From Thiovibrio sp964588325 (GTDB taxonomy: Bacteria > Desulfobacterota > Desulfobulbia > Desulfobulbales > Desulfurivibrionaceae), in assembly GCA_964588325.1 (NCBI GenBank), contig CAZPOR010000005.1, positions 124,001-188,000 on the forward strand: DNA of 64,000 nt, given 5' to 3'. Made by a program: the position numbers and the translations under genes. The notes beneath the pieces are model-generated. The model had not been told where the DNA came from. It searched no databases and worked only from the letters and a program-made list of their open reading frames with translations. Of this stretch, positions 50,727 through 60,366 are shown in pieces. The first letter of the stretch is position 1. Each line of letters begins with the position of its first letter.

Positions 50727-52484
50727 TCAGCCGTTCTGGGGTGCCGGGGGAAGAGCCGCCCCGCCGTTTGACTGAGTTTGGGCCCCGCCCTGTTGTTGGG
50801 CCGCAGCCTGCTGGGCTGCGGCCTGCTGGGCTTCCATCAGTTTCTGGAACACGGCATCCCGCGGACCAAACATCTGCAAACGGCCTTCCCTGATAAGCAG
50901 GATTTTGTCCACATTGGCCAACAGGCTGGGCTTATGGGTAACCACCACCAGGGTGCAGCCCCGCTCCTTGAGTTTAGCCCAGGAGGCAATGAGCGCCCGC
51001 TCCCCCTCGTCGTCCAGGCTGGCGTTGGGTTCGTCCAGGATAATCAGGCTGGGCTCCCCGTACAGAGCGCGGGCCAGACCGATGCGCTGCCGCTGGCCGC
51101 CGGAAAGCAGCACCCCGCCTTCGCCGATGCGGGTATCGTATCCCTGAGGAAAATGGAGGATCAGGTCGTGGAGATCTGCCATCCGCGCTGCGGCAATGAC
51201 CTTCTCGGAATCCACCTCGCCCAAGCGGGCTATGTTCTCGGCCACGGAGCCAGGGAATAACTCCACATCCTGATCGAGATAGCCGATGTGCGGCCCAAGT
51301 TTTTCGTGATCCCAGGTGAAGACATCAGCACTGTCCAACCGGACCTTGCCCGAGGATGCCGGCCAGATCCCAAGGAGCAAGCGGCAGAGAGTGGACTTGC
51401 CAGCGCCGGAAGGACCTATCAACCCCAGGGACTCCCCGGGATACAGCTTGAAATCAATATTCTGCAGCAGAAACTTTCCCCCGACGGCAAGGCTGACGTT
51501 TTCCGCAGACAAGAGCCCTTGAGGTGCAGGCAGATCCATGGCCTCGCCCTTGTTTTGATTCTGCGCCGCCTTTTCCGTAAACAAAACGTCCAGCCGTTTC
51601 CAGGCTCCGTGGGCCTCGAGCATGCTCTTCCAGGAGGCGAGGCCCATCTGCACCGGCCCCAGAGCCTTGCCCATAATGATAGAGGCGGCGATCATGGCTC
51701 CAGGAGTGGCGGTGTGCTGCAGCACCAGCCAGGCGCCCACTCCGTAAATCAACACCTGCATGGACTGCTTGAGCCAGGAAGACAGAACCTGCAGCAGTCC
51801 GGCCTTCCGGCTGGCCTGGGTTTGCAGCTTGGTCACCGTGTCGTTGAAACTCTGCCAGCGGGTACTCACCCCGCCGACCATGCCCATGCTCTGGACGGTA
51901 CGGGCATTGCGGCGAGCCGCCTCCACGAAACGGTTGGAGAAGTTGGCCACCGTGTTGGCCGCCTCCATGGGTTTATGGGTGACCCGCTCGTTGAGCAGGG
52001 CAAAGATAATGATCAATACAGCGCCGCCGGTGGCCACCAAGCCGAGGAGGGGATGAAGAAGAAAGATGGCCCCAAGGAAGAGAGGGGTCCAGGGAATATC
52101 GAACAGAACAAAGATGGCGGATCCGGAGAAGAAATTGCGCAGGGAGTTAACATCTCGCAGACTGGCCTGGTTCGGAGCGGAGCCGGTCAGTGCTGCCTGG
52201 GCGAGGATGCTGGTCAGGACATCGCGGCTCAGACTCTGATCGATGGCCACGGCGCAGCGCACCAGAAGCCGGGAACGGATGAACTCCAGAGAAGCCAATA
52301 CTCCAAGAGAAAAAAGCGCGGCAATGGTGAGGGCCAAGAGGGTGGGCACACTGTAGCTAGAGAGCACCCGATCGTAGATCTGCAACATGTAGACGGAAAA
52401 TGTCAGCTGCAGGGCGTTGATGAACATACTGAAGAAAAAGCCGTAGGACAGATAGATCTGCCATTTTTTCAAAAAATCTCGCAC
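50727..52484 (-). CDS. Type I secretion permease/ATPase (PrtD family)
   Basis: This 585-residue ABC half-transporter has a membrane domain in residues 1-300 (ISQ-type helices FFFSMFINALQLTFSVYMLQ and so on). The ATPase has Walker A LGLIGPSGAGKSTLCRLLLG near 365, signature LLSGGQRQRIGLARALYG near 465 and Walker B SLIILDEPNASLDDEG. There is no C39 peptidase domain, as expected for RTX exporters. The Ala/Gln-rich tail (AQQAAAQQAAAQQQGGAQ) is unusual and low complexity. Likely cargo is the RTX protein at 16570-19407, on functional grounds only. Confidence 0.95.
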   Translation of the reverse strand: MRDFLKKWQIYLSYGFFFSMFINALQLTFSVYMLQIYDRVLSSYSVPTLLALTIAALFSLGVLASLEFIRSRLLVRCAVAIDQSLSRDVLTSILAQAALTGSAPNQASLRDVNSLRNFFSGSAIFVLFDIPWTPLFLGAIFLLHPLLGLVATGGAVLIIIFALLNERVTHKPMEAANTVANFSNRFVEAARRNARTVQSMGMVGGVSTRWQSFNDTVTKLQTQASRKAGLLQVLSSWLKQSMQVLIYGVGAWLVLQHTATPGAMIAASIIMGKALGPVQMGLASWKSMLEAHGAWKRLDVLFTEKAAQNQNKGEAMDLPAPQGLLSAENVSLAVGGKFLLQNIDFKLYPGESLGLIGPSGAGKSTLCRLLLGIWPASSGKVRLDSADVFTWDHEKLGPHIGYLDQDVELFPGSVAENIARLGEVDSEKVIAAARMADLHDLILHFPQGYDTRIGEGGVLLSGGQRQRIGLARALYGEPSLIILDEPNASLDDEGERALIASWAKLKERGCTLVVVTHKPSLLANVDKILLIREGRLQMFGPRDAVFQKLMEAQQAAAQQAAAQQQGGAQTQSNGGAALPPAPQNG

Positions 52485-52722
52485 GGGGGAACTCCTTTAC
52501 ACAGTCTTGCTGCCCGAGTCCTGGACAGAGATTCCCATAGGAAAAGAGGGGGGGGAGGCGGCATCTCCGGCGGACCAAAAAATTTATCTTTGTTTTACCT
52601 TCTTGCGGGCATACAATAACCACATTCTTTTCTCCCGCCATAAAAAAATAATCATTTTTTTTCATAACCGCCGAACACCGGCTGTGGACCATTATTTCGC
52701 TGCACAACACAGAGGAGAAGCC
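52485..52722. other. Divergent intergenic region
   Basis: It separates the minus-strand secretion operon from the plus-strand dehydrogenase and must hold both promoters. It contains poly-G and poly-A runs. No clear promoter could be fixed by eye. Confidence 0.5.
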
Positions 52723-53868
52723 ATGTTTGATTTCACCTTTCACAACCCCACCAAGATCATCTTCGGCGCAGATAAGGAAACCCTGATCGGCGCGGAGCTG
52801 AAAGCCGCTGGAATCACCAGGGTGCTCCTGGTGTATGGCCGCAACTCCGTGGTTAAAAGCGGCCTGCTGGACCGGGTTCTGGCCAGCCTCAAGGCGGAGA
52901 ATGTCGCCTGCACCCAGTTTGGCGGGGTGGTTTCCAACCCGGTGCTTTCCCACACCAGGGACGGCGTGACCCTGGCCAAGCGGGAACAGGTCGAGGCGAT
53001 CCTGGCGGTGGGCGGCGGTTCGGTGCTGGACGAGGCCAAGGCCATCGCGGTGGGCGCGTTGACAAATGAAGATGTCTGGCAGTTCTTTGTCGGCAAGGAG
53101 GTGGAGCGCGCCCTGCCCGTCTTCACCATCCTGACCATCGCGGCCACCGGCAGCGAGATGAACGGCAACTCGGTGGTCACCAATACGGAAACCAAGCAGA
53201 AATACAATATCGCCTCGCCCCATGTCTACCCGAAGGTCTCCATCCTCAATCCGGAGCTGACCCATTCCGTGCCCCTGAATTACACGGCCTACAGCGCGGT
53301 GGACGCCATCGCCCATGTCATCGAGGGGTATTTTACCAAACAGCCCTCCACCCGCCTCCAGGACCGGCTGGTGGAGGGGATCATCAAAACGGTGATCGAG
53401 ACCACCGACCTGATCATGGCCGAACCGACCCACGCCAAGGCCCGCGGGTCCTTCATGTGGACCGCCACCCTGGCCCTCAACGGCCTGACCCCGGCCGGGA
53501 TCGGCGAATACAATTTCCCCAACCACATGATCGAGCACGCCCTGAGCGCTCTCTACAACATCCCGCACGGGGCCGGGCTGTCCATCGTGATGCCCGCCTG
53601 GATGAAATGGTATCTGGACAAAAACCCCAGCCAGTTCGCGCGGTTCGCCAAGGAGATCTTCGGGCTCGATTCCGGCGCGGCAGGGATCGCGGCGCTTGAG
53701 CAGTGGTTTGTGACGATCAAGTCGCCGGTGCGGTTGGCTGAGGTGGGGATTCCGGCGGCAGATATCGAGGCGATCGCGGAGAACGCCAATGGCCTTGCCC
53801 GGCAATGGGGGATTGGCGACCTCTACCCCACGGAGGCCATTGCCGAGATTTTGAAATTGGCGGTGTAG
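52723..53868 (+). CDS. Iron-containing alcohol dehydrogenase (YqhD/BdhA-like)
   Basis: This 381-residue group III dehydrogenase oxidises alcohols or reduces aldehydes with NAD(P). The cofactor site is AILAVGGGSVLDEAKAIAVG near 88-107. Metal ligands appear as the Asp/His of SAVDAIAHVIEGYF near 190 and the His residues of NHMIEHALSALYNIPHGAGL near 262-281. GAGGAG lies upstream of the ATG. It resembles YqhD/BdhA more than the AdhE class. It stands alone, with a palindromic repeat downstream, and convergent to the radical SAM gene. Confidence 0.93.
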   Translation: MFDFTFHNPTKIIFGADKETLIGAELKAAGITRVLLVYGRNSVVKSGLLDRVLASLKAENVACTQFGGVVSNPVLSHTRDGVTLAKREQVEAILAVGGGSVLDEAKAIAVGALTNEDVWQFFVGKEVERALPVFTILTIAATGSEMNGNSVVTNTETKQKYNIASPHVYPKVSILNPELTHSVPLNYTAYSAVDAIAHVIEGYFTKQPSTRLQDRLVEGIIKTVIETTDLIMAEPTHAKARGSFMWTATLALNGLTPAGIGEYNFPNHMIEHALSALYNIPHGAGLSIVMPAWMKWYLDKNPSQFARFAKEIFGLDSGAAGIAALEQWFVTIKSPVRLAEVGIPAADIEAIAENANGLARQWGIGDLYPTEAIAEILKLAV

Positions 53869-53920
53869 GCAGGAGTTAAAAATGAAAAGTTACGAATGAA
53901 AAATGAATCGAATATGTTTT

Positions 53921-54002
53921 CCGTCATACCGGCGAAAGCCGGTATCCAGTAATTTCTGGAGGTTCTAAAAAAACTGGACACCGGTTTTCACCGGTGTGAC
54001 GG
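53921..54002. repeat. Palindromic element of the CCGGCGAAAGCCGG class
   Basis: CCGTCATACCGGCGAAAGCC and GGTTTTCACCGGTGTGACGG form long inverted arms between two convergent genes. It may act as a terminator for both. Confidence 0.7.
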
Positions 54003-54055
54003 CCTTTGCAAGGTTCCCTTAACTTTTCACTCTCCATTTTTAACTTTGCATTGCC

Positions 54056-55717
54056 CTACAGCACGGCATGCCTCTGGCGGTGATACCCGGCAACACACTC
54101 CTGCTCCGGGAGAAAGCAGATGCAGCCAGAGGACTTGCCTTCCTTCAAGCCCACCACCGTGAGCAACGGCGCGGAAAACCGGGCAAATATCCCCCGCTTG
54201 AAAAATTCGTTCCTGGTCAGCCGGGTATAGTGCGGTGGCAGCTCTTCCGGCAGACTCCGCCAGAGGTGATCCCGGATCTCCTTGGACGGCTCTGCATCCA
54301 GCAATGGCGGTGGTAGCCGCTGTCCGCTCACCAGCCAGTCAAACCGCACCAGCTCAGAGAACAGCTCCCGATCCGGCCGGGTCCGGGCCAGCTCCACCAG
54401 CATCCGGGTCATGAGCTCCTGGGTTTTCGCGTAGGCGAAAAAATCCGCTGCCTGGCAGATGGTGAGCAGTTGGGCAAAAAAGCCGAAGGGCTCTTCGCCT
54501 GTTTTCCTGATGTAATTCAAGGTGTGCCGAAAAAACCGGTTGTTGTAAAAAGCCTCCAGGCATTCACCCAGCCAGTACAGGCGAGAAAGAGCCGCATGGT
54601 CCAGCCAGCGGGTGGCCAGCACCGAATAGGACGGGGTGGCCGAGCTGACAAGGCCGAACTCGCCCGCTGCCCTGCTGATCGCGGTGCCGGGCAAAACCTT
54701 GAGCAGACCCATCTGCAGATGATGGGGCGCCATCCCAAAGGCCTGGTTCAGCGAGGTGCGGAAGGTTGCCTCGGTTTCAAAAGGAAGCCCAAGGATCAGG
54801 TCCAGGTGCAGATGGATGTTGCCCAAGGCCACCAGACTCCGGATGTTTTCCCCGGCCTTGGCCGAGTCCATTTTCCGGTTCACTGCGGCCAGGGTGTCCT
54901 GGTTAGTGGATTGCAACCCGATCTCAAACTGGAAGCGGCCAGCGGGAACGTCGGCCAGGAAGGCAAGCATCTCTTCAGTAAACAGGTCCGGGGCGATCTC
55001 GAAATGAAAGAGGGTCTCCCCCGGCTGGGCCAGAAGAAAGCGCCAGATGGCCAGCGAGCGCTCGGGCAGGGCGTTGAAGGTCCGGTCCACAAAGCGGATG
55101 ATCTTGGGGGCATGGGCCAGGATCATGGCCAGCTCCCGCTCCACCTCAATCAGGTCCCGATACCGCACCCCCTGCCCCACCGAGGAGAGGCAATAACTGC
55201 AGGAAAACGGGCAACCACGGGATGATTCGTAGTAGATGTTGCGGTTGGCAAGATGGGGCGCGAAATCGGATTCCAAATACGGCATGGCAAATGGGGGGGC
55301 AGGGGCGGCACGGTACTCGGCCTGTAGGCTTCCTGCGGCCAGATCGCGGAAAAAATCATCCCCCAGCCCCTCCACCTCGCCCCGAACCACGGTACAGCCT
55401 GCGGGCAGGCTTGCCAGCTCCATAAAAGTCGCTTCCGGCCCGCCCAGGATGATCGGAACCTCGGGCAAAGCCCGTCGCAGGTCAGCCACCAGCCGCATGG
55501 TGTAGTCACTGTTCCAGATGTACACGGAAAAACAGAGGACATCCGGTTGGTCGCCGGTGATGCGAAGCAGGGTCTGGTAATAGGGATCGTTGATGGTGAA
55601 CTGGTGCAGCGTCAGGCGGCTTTCCGGCAGACTCTGCTCAAAAACGTTGCGCACATGGAACAGCGCCGGACAGGAATGGGAGTAGCGGGCATTGAGGGTG
55701 ATCAGACTGATTTGCAT
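54056..55717 (-). CDS. B12-binding domain radical SAM protein
   Basis: In this 553-residue protein, residues 1-140 are a cobalamin-binding Rossmann-like domain (ISLITLNARYSHSCPALFHV; VPIILGGPEATFME). The radical SAM core follows with its cluster motif CPFSCSYC near 170 and strands FVDRTFNALPERS and FQFEIGLQSTNQDTL. The C-terminal 200 residues match DUF4080-type members. It probably performs a methyl transfer or rearrangement on an unknown substrate. Part of this gene (about residues 26-92) exists as a decayed copy at 9239-9427. Confidence 0.9.
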   Translation of the reverse strand: MQISLITLNARYSHSCPALFHVRNVFEQSLPESRLTLHQFTINDPYYQTLLRITGDQPDVLCFSVYIWNSDYTMRLVADLRRALPEVPIILGGPEATFMELASLPAGCTVVRGEVEGLGDDFFRDLAAGSLQAEYRAAPAPPFAMPYLESDFAPHLANRNIYYESSRGCPFSCSYCLSSVGQGVRYRDLIEVERELAMILAHAPKIIRFVDRTFNALPERSLAIWRFLLAQPGETLFHFEIAPDLFTEEMLAFLADVPAGRFQFEIGLQSTNQDTLAAVNRKMDSAKAGENIRSLVALGNIHLHLDLILGLPFETEATFRTSLNQAFGMAPHHLQMGLLKVLPGTAISRAAGEFGLVSSATPSYSVLATRWLDHAALSRLYWLGECLEAFYNNRFFRHTLNYIRKTGEEPFGFFAQLLTICQAADFFAYAKTQELMTRMLVELARTRPDRELFSELVRFDWLVSGQRLPPPLLDAEPSKEIRDHLWRSLPEELPPHYTRLTRNEFFKRGIFARFSAPLLTVVGLKEGKSSGCICFLPEQECVAGYHRQRHAVL

Positions 55718-55753
55718 TGTTTAACCTGCGGGAAACGGGTACATATCTGTTTG

Positions 55754-55852
55754 TAACGCAGAGGCGCAAAGACGCGGAAAAGCCTCGACTCCGAAGGTAC
55801 ACCATTTGATTTTTAAAACAATTTTATTTGCGCCGTTGCGCCTCTGCGTTAA
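55754..55852. repeat. Inverted repeat of AACGCAGAGGCGCAA type
   Basis: TAACGCAGAGGCGCAAAGAC at 55754 and its inverse ending at 55852 bracket about 50 bases between the radical SAM gene and lgt. Only one copy is present in the window. Confidence 0.65.
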
Positions 55853-55888
55853 CTTTTCACTCTTAACTCTTACCTTGCGCCGCCCATC

Positions 55889-56686
55889 ATGCTCCCTTAC
55901 CCCGAGATCGACCCTGTCCTCCTCCACCTCGGCCCCCTCCAGGTCCGCTGGTACGGCCTCATGTATGTCCTAGGCTTCATCGCCTCCTATCTGCTGGTCC
56001 AATATCAGATCAAGCGCTACAATCTCACCGTGCTGGCCAGACATTTTGAAAACCTCAATCTGGTGCTGATCATCAGCCTGGTGCTGGGCGCCCGCTTGGG
56101 CTATGTCCTGTTCTACAATCCGGGCTACTATCTGGCAAATCCCCAGGATATCCTGGCCACCTGGCAGGGCGGCATGTCCTTCCACGGGGCGCTGGCCGGC
56201 ATGCTGGCGGGCGGCCTCGTCTTCTGCCGGATCACCGGTCTGCCCTTCTGGCAGAGCGCGGATGTCTACATCATCACCACCCCCATCGGCCTGGGGCTGG
56301 GCCGAATCGGCAACTTCATCAACGGCGAGCTCTATGGGCGGATAAGCGATGTTCCCTGGTCCATGGTTTTCCCCACGGGCGGGGTGATGCCGCGCCACCC
56401 CTCACAGCTCTACGAAGCGTTCCTGGAAGGGGTGGTACTTTTTTCCCTGCTCTGGCTGTTGAAAAACCGGTACTGGCAACGGAGCTGGCCCTCCGGCTCG
56501 CTCCTGGCCCTGTTTCTCCTGTTCTACGGCATCTTTCGCACCATTGTCGAGCTGTTCCGCGAGCCCGACGCCCAGCTCGGCTTTGTGTTCGGGGTGCTCA
56601 CCATGGGCCAGTTGTTGAGCAGCCTGATGATCGGGACCGGGTTGCTCATTCTGCTTGTACGGCGAAAAAGCGGCGGAATGGCCTGA
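55889..56686 (+). CDS. lgt: Prolipoprotein diacylglyceryl transferase
   Basis: This 265-residue integral membrane enzyme transfers diacylglycerol from phosphatidylglycerol to the lipobox Cys of prolipoproteins. The family signature GRIGNFINGELYGR is near residue 138. The conserved GGMSFHGALAGMLAGG block and about seven membrane helices are also present. The start ATG has a weak site. It probably has its own promoter. The protease gene follows 153 bases downstream. Confidence 0.96.
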   Translation: MLPYPEIDPVLLHLGPLQVRWYGLMYVLGFIASYLLVQYQIKRYNLTVLARHFENLNLVLIISLVLGARLGYVLFYNPGYYLANPQDILATWQGGMSFHGALAGMLAGGLVFCRITGLPFWQSADVYIITTPIGLGLGRIGNFINGELYGRISDVPWSMVFPTGGVMPRHPSQLYEAFLEGVVLFSLLWLLKNRYWQRSWPSGSLLALFLLFYGIFRTIVELFREPDAQLGFVFGVLTMGQLLSSLMIGTGLLILLVRRKSGGMA

Positions 56687-56839
56687 TCTCTTGACGCAGA
56701 ATCCACGGATGTTTACAGTGCTCGGGAAACAAAAAACAACGGCTGGAAAGTTCCCTCCCCCGTGGCGGGGGCGGGGGCATTCAATTTGGCACAGTTGTGC
56801 CAGAAACCCGCCGCTTGTCACAACCCAAGGCCAAAGACC

Positions 56840-59704
56840 ATGACCCACACCATACACCAGTCATCCGCGAGGCCTGAAGCCGGGTTGCGCCACCGGTTGC
56901 AGCGACTCTTTTTCTTCCTTTTTCTCCTGTGTATAGCCATGACCCCCACCTATGTCGAAGCCGTTGAAATCGCCCCGCACCTCCATAAAAACAAGCTCGA
57001 CAACGGCCTGACCGTCCTGGTCAAGGAGACCCCCGGCACCAAGGTGGCCACGGTCCATATCTGGGTCAAGGCCGGGAGCATCTACGAGGAAAAGCATGAG
57101 GCGGGCATCACCCATCTCATCGAGCACATGATCTTCAAAGGCACCCCCACCCGCGCCCCGGGCGAGGTGGCCGGCGCCATCGAGGCCATGGGCGGCCAGA
57201 TCAACGCCTACACCTCTTACGAGTACACGGTCTACCACGCCACCCTCTCTTCCCGGAACTGGGGGGATGCCCTGGAGGTGCTCACCGACGCGGTGCTGCA
57301 CTCAAATTTCGACGCAGACGAACTGGAGCGGGAAAAAAAGGTGGTGCTGGAAGAGATCCGCATGCGCAAGGACCGGGCCAACATCGTCCTGTTTCAGGAG
57401 CTCATGGCCAAGGCCTACACCGTGCACCCCTACCGGCTGCCCATCAGCGGCACGGCGGAGAGCGTGACCGCCATCAGCCGCGACGACATCCTCAGCTACA
57501 TGAAAAATCATTATCACCCCGATAATTTCACCGTGGTGGTGGTGGGCGATGTCCGGGTGCAGCAGGTGGTGGACGCGGTGAACAGCCTGATGGGGGGCTT
57601 GGCCAAAAGCGAAGCCAGGCCGCCGGCCATCCCGAGGGAGCCGCCCCAGAAGGCTACCCGCCTCTTCGCCCTGACCGAGGATGTCAACCAGACCCAACTG
57701 GCCCTGGCCTTTCCCGGCTCCGCCTTCAAGGGGCAGGACGCGGCCATTCTCGATGTGATGACCTCCATCCTCGCCAGCGGGGAAACCTCCCGCCTCTATA
57801 CCACGCTGCGCAACGACAAGGGACTGGTCTACCGCATCGACGGCTCGGCCTTTACCCCCCGCGATCCAGGGTTGCTGGAGTTCACCGCCACCCTGGATGC
57901 GGACAAGGTCGCCCCTGCCCTGGAAGAGATGCTCACCGAGATCTTCAGGATGAAACACGCCAAGGTCAGCGACGAGGAGCTTGACCGGGCCAAACGCAAC
58001 CTGGAGAGCGATTTCATCTTCAACCTGGAACGGGCCGAAGGCCAGGCCAGGGTCTTGGGTTCCTTCGAATTTTTGACCGGGGATCCCCGCGAGGACAAAT
58101 ATCTTGCCAAGGTCCGGGCGGTGAGCAAGGAGGATATCCAGCGGGTCGCGGCCTTTTATCTCCGGGGAGCGCATCTCACCGTGGGCACCATTGCCCCGCT
58201 TGGCGCCGCCCTGAGCCTGAATCAGGCGCAACTGGCCAAGATTATTGCCAAGGCCGAGACTGCGGCCAAACTGGGCCAGCCCGCGTCCCAGGTGGACAAC
58301 GCCTTTCTCTCCGGGGTGCATCGCTTTGAACTGAAAAACGGCATCCGGCTGCTGGTCCGGGAAAACCATGACGTTCCCACGGTTTCCGTCCGGGCTGTCC
58401 TGCCCGGCGGGTTGCGCAGCGAAACCCAGGCCACCAACGGCGCCTTCGCCTTTATCAGCGAACTCCTGCCCAAGGGCACCCAGCAACTGAGCGCCGAGGA
58501 ACTGGCCAAGAAGGTGGCCAACATGGCCGGATCGCTGGGCGGCTTCAACGGCAAGAACACTTTCGGCATCAAGGGCGATTTTCTCTCCCGCTTCACCAAC
58601 GAAGGATTGGCCCTGGTCCGGGATGTGCTCCTCACCCCGGCCTTCGCAGCCGCCGAGGCCGAAAAGATCCGGCCCGAACTGCTCTCCCAGCTCAAGAATC
58701 AAGAAGACTCCCTGCCCAGCCTGGCCTTCAGGGAATTCAACAAACGGCTGTTCGTGGGCCATCCTTATGGCCTTAACGCCCAAGGCGACGAGGCCGTCAT
58801 CCGCAACGTCACCGTGGCCGAGCTGAAACGGCTGTACGAAGAGCACGCCAAGCCCGAGGCCTTGGTGCTGGCCGTGGCAGGTGATGTGGATGCGGAAAAG
58901 GTCAAGGAAACGGTGGAAGCGCTTTTTTCCGTCTGGCCCACGACCCAGGCGGAAAAATCACAGATCAGGGAAAGCGTTCTGCCCCCCGAGGCGCCGGCCG
59001 GACCGGATGTTATCAGCATTGTCCGGGACAAGCAGCAGGTGCATATCATCATCGGTTTTGTCGGCACCACCCTGAGCAGTGAAGACCGCTACGGCCTTGA
59101 GGTGCTGGATACGGCCCTTTCCGGCCAGAGCGGCCGGCTGTTCACCGAGCTGCGCGACAAGCAGAGCCTGGCTTACAGCCTCTCCTCCTTCTCCCTGCTC
59201 GGCCTGGACACCGGCTCCTTCGGCATCTACATCGGCACCAGCCCGGACAAGAAGGACCAGGCAATCACGGCGGTCTGGCAGCAGCTCTACCGGGTGCTGG
59301 AAGAGGTGCTCAGCGAGGAGGAGTTGACCAAGGCCAAGAACGTCCTGATCAGCAACTACGAGCTGGGGTTGCAGACCCGCGGCAACCAGGCCCTGGAAAT
59401 GGCCTTGAACGAAAGCTACGGCCTGGGGCAGGATTTCGGCAACCGGTATGTCCATGCCATCGAACAGGTCGATGCCGCAACCGTGCTGGCCATGGCCCGC
59501 AAATACATCCGTCCGTCCAGCTATGTGCAGGTCACGGTGGGAGCAGCCCCCCCCCTTGCAGCCCCGGAGCCGGAGGCCCCACCCCAAACCGAAGCTTCGG
59601 CCGAGGCCGAATCCAAGGTCGAGACCGAGGGTGTTGCCCCGATCCAGGAACCGCAAACACCACCCGAGCCCGCGGATGCGGACTCCTCAACTCCAGATCG
59701 GTGA
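56840..59704 (+). CDS. M16-family zinc metalloprotease (two-domain, secreted)
   Basis: This 954-residue protein has a signal peptide (RLFFFLFLLCIAMTPTYVEA). The N-terminal M16 domain carries the inverted zinc motif HLIEH at about 92-96, with a downstream EEIRMRKD Glu. A second M16 domain begins near residue 500 (FELKNGIRLLVRENHDVPTV) and lacks the motif, as in clamshell pitrilysin-type proteases. The tail is Pro/Glu/Ala-rich and likely disordered. It cleaves peptides, probably in the periplasm. The stop overlaps the rpe GTG by one GTGA, so translation is coupled. Confidence 0.93.
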   Translation: MTHTIHQSSARPEAGLRHRLQRLFFFLFLLCIAMTPTYVEAVEIAPHLHKNKLDNGLTVLVKETPGTKVATVHIWVKAGSIYEEKHEAGITHLIEHMIFKGTPTRAPGEVAGAIEAMGGQINAYTSYEYTVYHATLSSRNWGDALEVLTDAVLHSNFDADELEREKKVVLEEIRMRKDRANIVLFQELMAKAYTVHPYRLPISGTAESVTAISRDDILSYMKNHYHPDNFTVVVVGDVRVQQVVDAVNSLMGGLAKSEARPPAIPREPPQKATRLFALTEDVNQTQLALAFPGSAFKGQDAAILDVMTSILASGETSRLYTTLRNDKGLVYRIDGSAFTPRDPGLLEFTATLDADKVAPALEEMLTEIFRMKHAKVSDEELDRAKRNLESDFIFNLERAEGQARVLGSFEFLTGDPREDKYLAKVRAVSKEDIQRVAAFYLRGAHLTVGTIAPLGAALSLNQAQLAKIIAKAETAAKLGQPASQVDNAFLSGVHRFELKNGIRLLVRENHDVPTVSVRAVLPGGLRSETQATNGAFAFISELLPKGTQQLSAEELAKKVANMAGSLGGFNGKNTFGIKGDFLSRFTNEGLALVRDVLLTPAFAAAEAEKIRPELLSQLKNQEDSLPSLAFREFNKRLFVGHPYGLNAQGDEAVIRNVTVAELKRLYEEHAKPEALVLAVAGDVDAEKVKETVEALFSVWPTTQAEKSQIRESVLPPEAPAGPDVISIVRDKQQVHIIIGFVGTTLSSEDRYGLEVLDTALSGQSGRLFTELRDKQSLAYSLSSFSLLGLDTGSFGIYIGTSPDKKDQAITAVWQQLYRVLEEVLSEEELTKAKNVLISNYELGLQTRGNQALEMALNESYGLGQDFGNRYVHAIEQVDAATVLAMARKYIRPSSYVQVTVGAAPPLAAPEPEAPPQTEASAEAESKVETEGVAPIQEPQTPPEPADADSSTPDR

Positions 59705-60366
59705 ATATGATGCTCAAAACCATGATCGCCCCCTCCATCCTCTCCGCGGATTTCGCCCGGCTGGGAGAAGAAATAACCGATGTGGCCAAGGGTGGCGCGG
59801 ACGTAATCCACATCGACGTGATGGACGGCCATTTCGTGCCCAACATCACCATCGGCCCGCTGGTGGTCAAAGCGGTGCGCAGGATCACCGATCTGCCGCT
59901 GGATGTCCATCTGATGATTGAAAACGCCGATGCCTACCTGGATGATTTTGCCAAGGCCGGGGCGGACTGGATCACGGTGCATGTGGAAACCGGCTACCAC
60001 CTGCACCGGACCATCCACCGCATCAAGGAGCTGGGCAAGAAGGCCGGAGCGGTGCTCAACCCGGCCACCCCGCTGACCAGCTTGGAAGAGATCCTGCCCG
60101 ATCTGGACCTGGTCATGCTGATGACCGTCAATCCGGGATTCGGCGGGCAGTCGTTCATCGAAAGCTCGCTTGCCAAGATCAAGCAGCTCAAGAAGATGAT
60201 CGACGACCGGGGGCTGCGGGTGGGCATCGAGGTGGACGGCGGGGTGAGCCCGAAGACCATCGGCCCCATTGCCGCGGCCGGAGCCAACATCTTCGTGGCC
60301 GGTTCCGCCGTGTTCGGCCAGGAGGACTACGCCAAGGTGATTTCCCAGCTCAAGGGTGCCTGCTGA
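59701..60366 (+). CDS. rpe: Ribulose-phosphate 3-epimerase
   Basis: This TIM-barrel enzyme of about 220 residues interconverts ribulose-5-phosphate and xylulose-5-phosphate. Signature blocks are present: IAPSILSADFARLGEEI, VIHIDVMDGHFVPNITIG (metal His/Asp), LMTVNPGFGGQSFIE and IEVDGGVSPKTI. GTG 59701 overlaps the protease stop; ATGs at 59707 and 59710 are alternatives. Its 3' end overlaps the convergent hslO gene by 17 bases. Confidence 0.96.
   Translation: MNMMLKTMIAPSILSADFARLGEEITDVAKGGADVIHIDVMDGHFVPNITIGPLVVKAVRRITDLPLDVHLMIENADAYLDDFAKAGADWITVHVETGYHLHRTIHRIKELGKKAGAVLNPATPLTSLEEILPDLDLVMLMTVNPGFGGQSFIESSLAKIKQLKKMIDDRGLRVGIEVDGGVSPKTIGPIAAAGANIFVAGSAVFGQEDYAKVISQLKGAC

Noticed and set aside
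57302..58846. 514-codon minus-strand frame opposite the M16 protease
   Set aside because: Antisense shadow of a well-conserved protease; composition is reverse-complement like.
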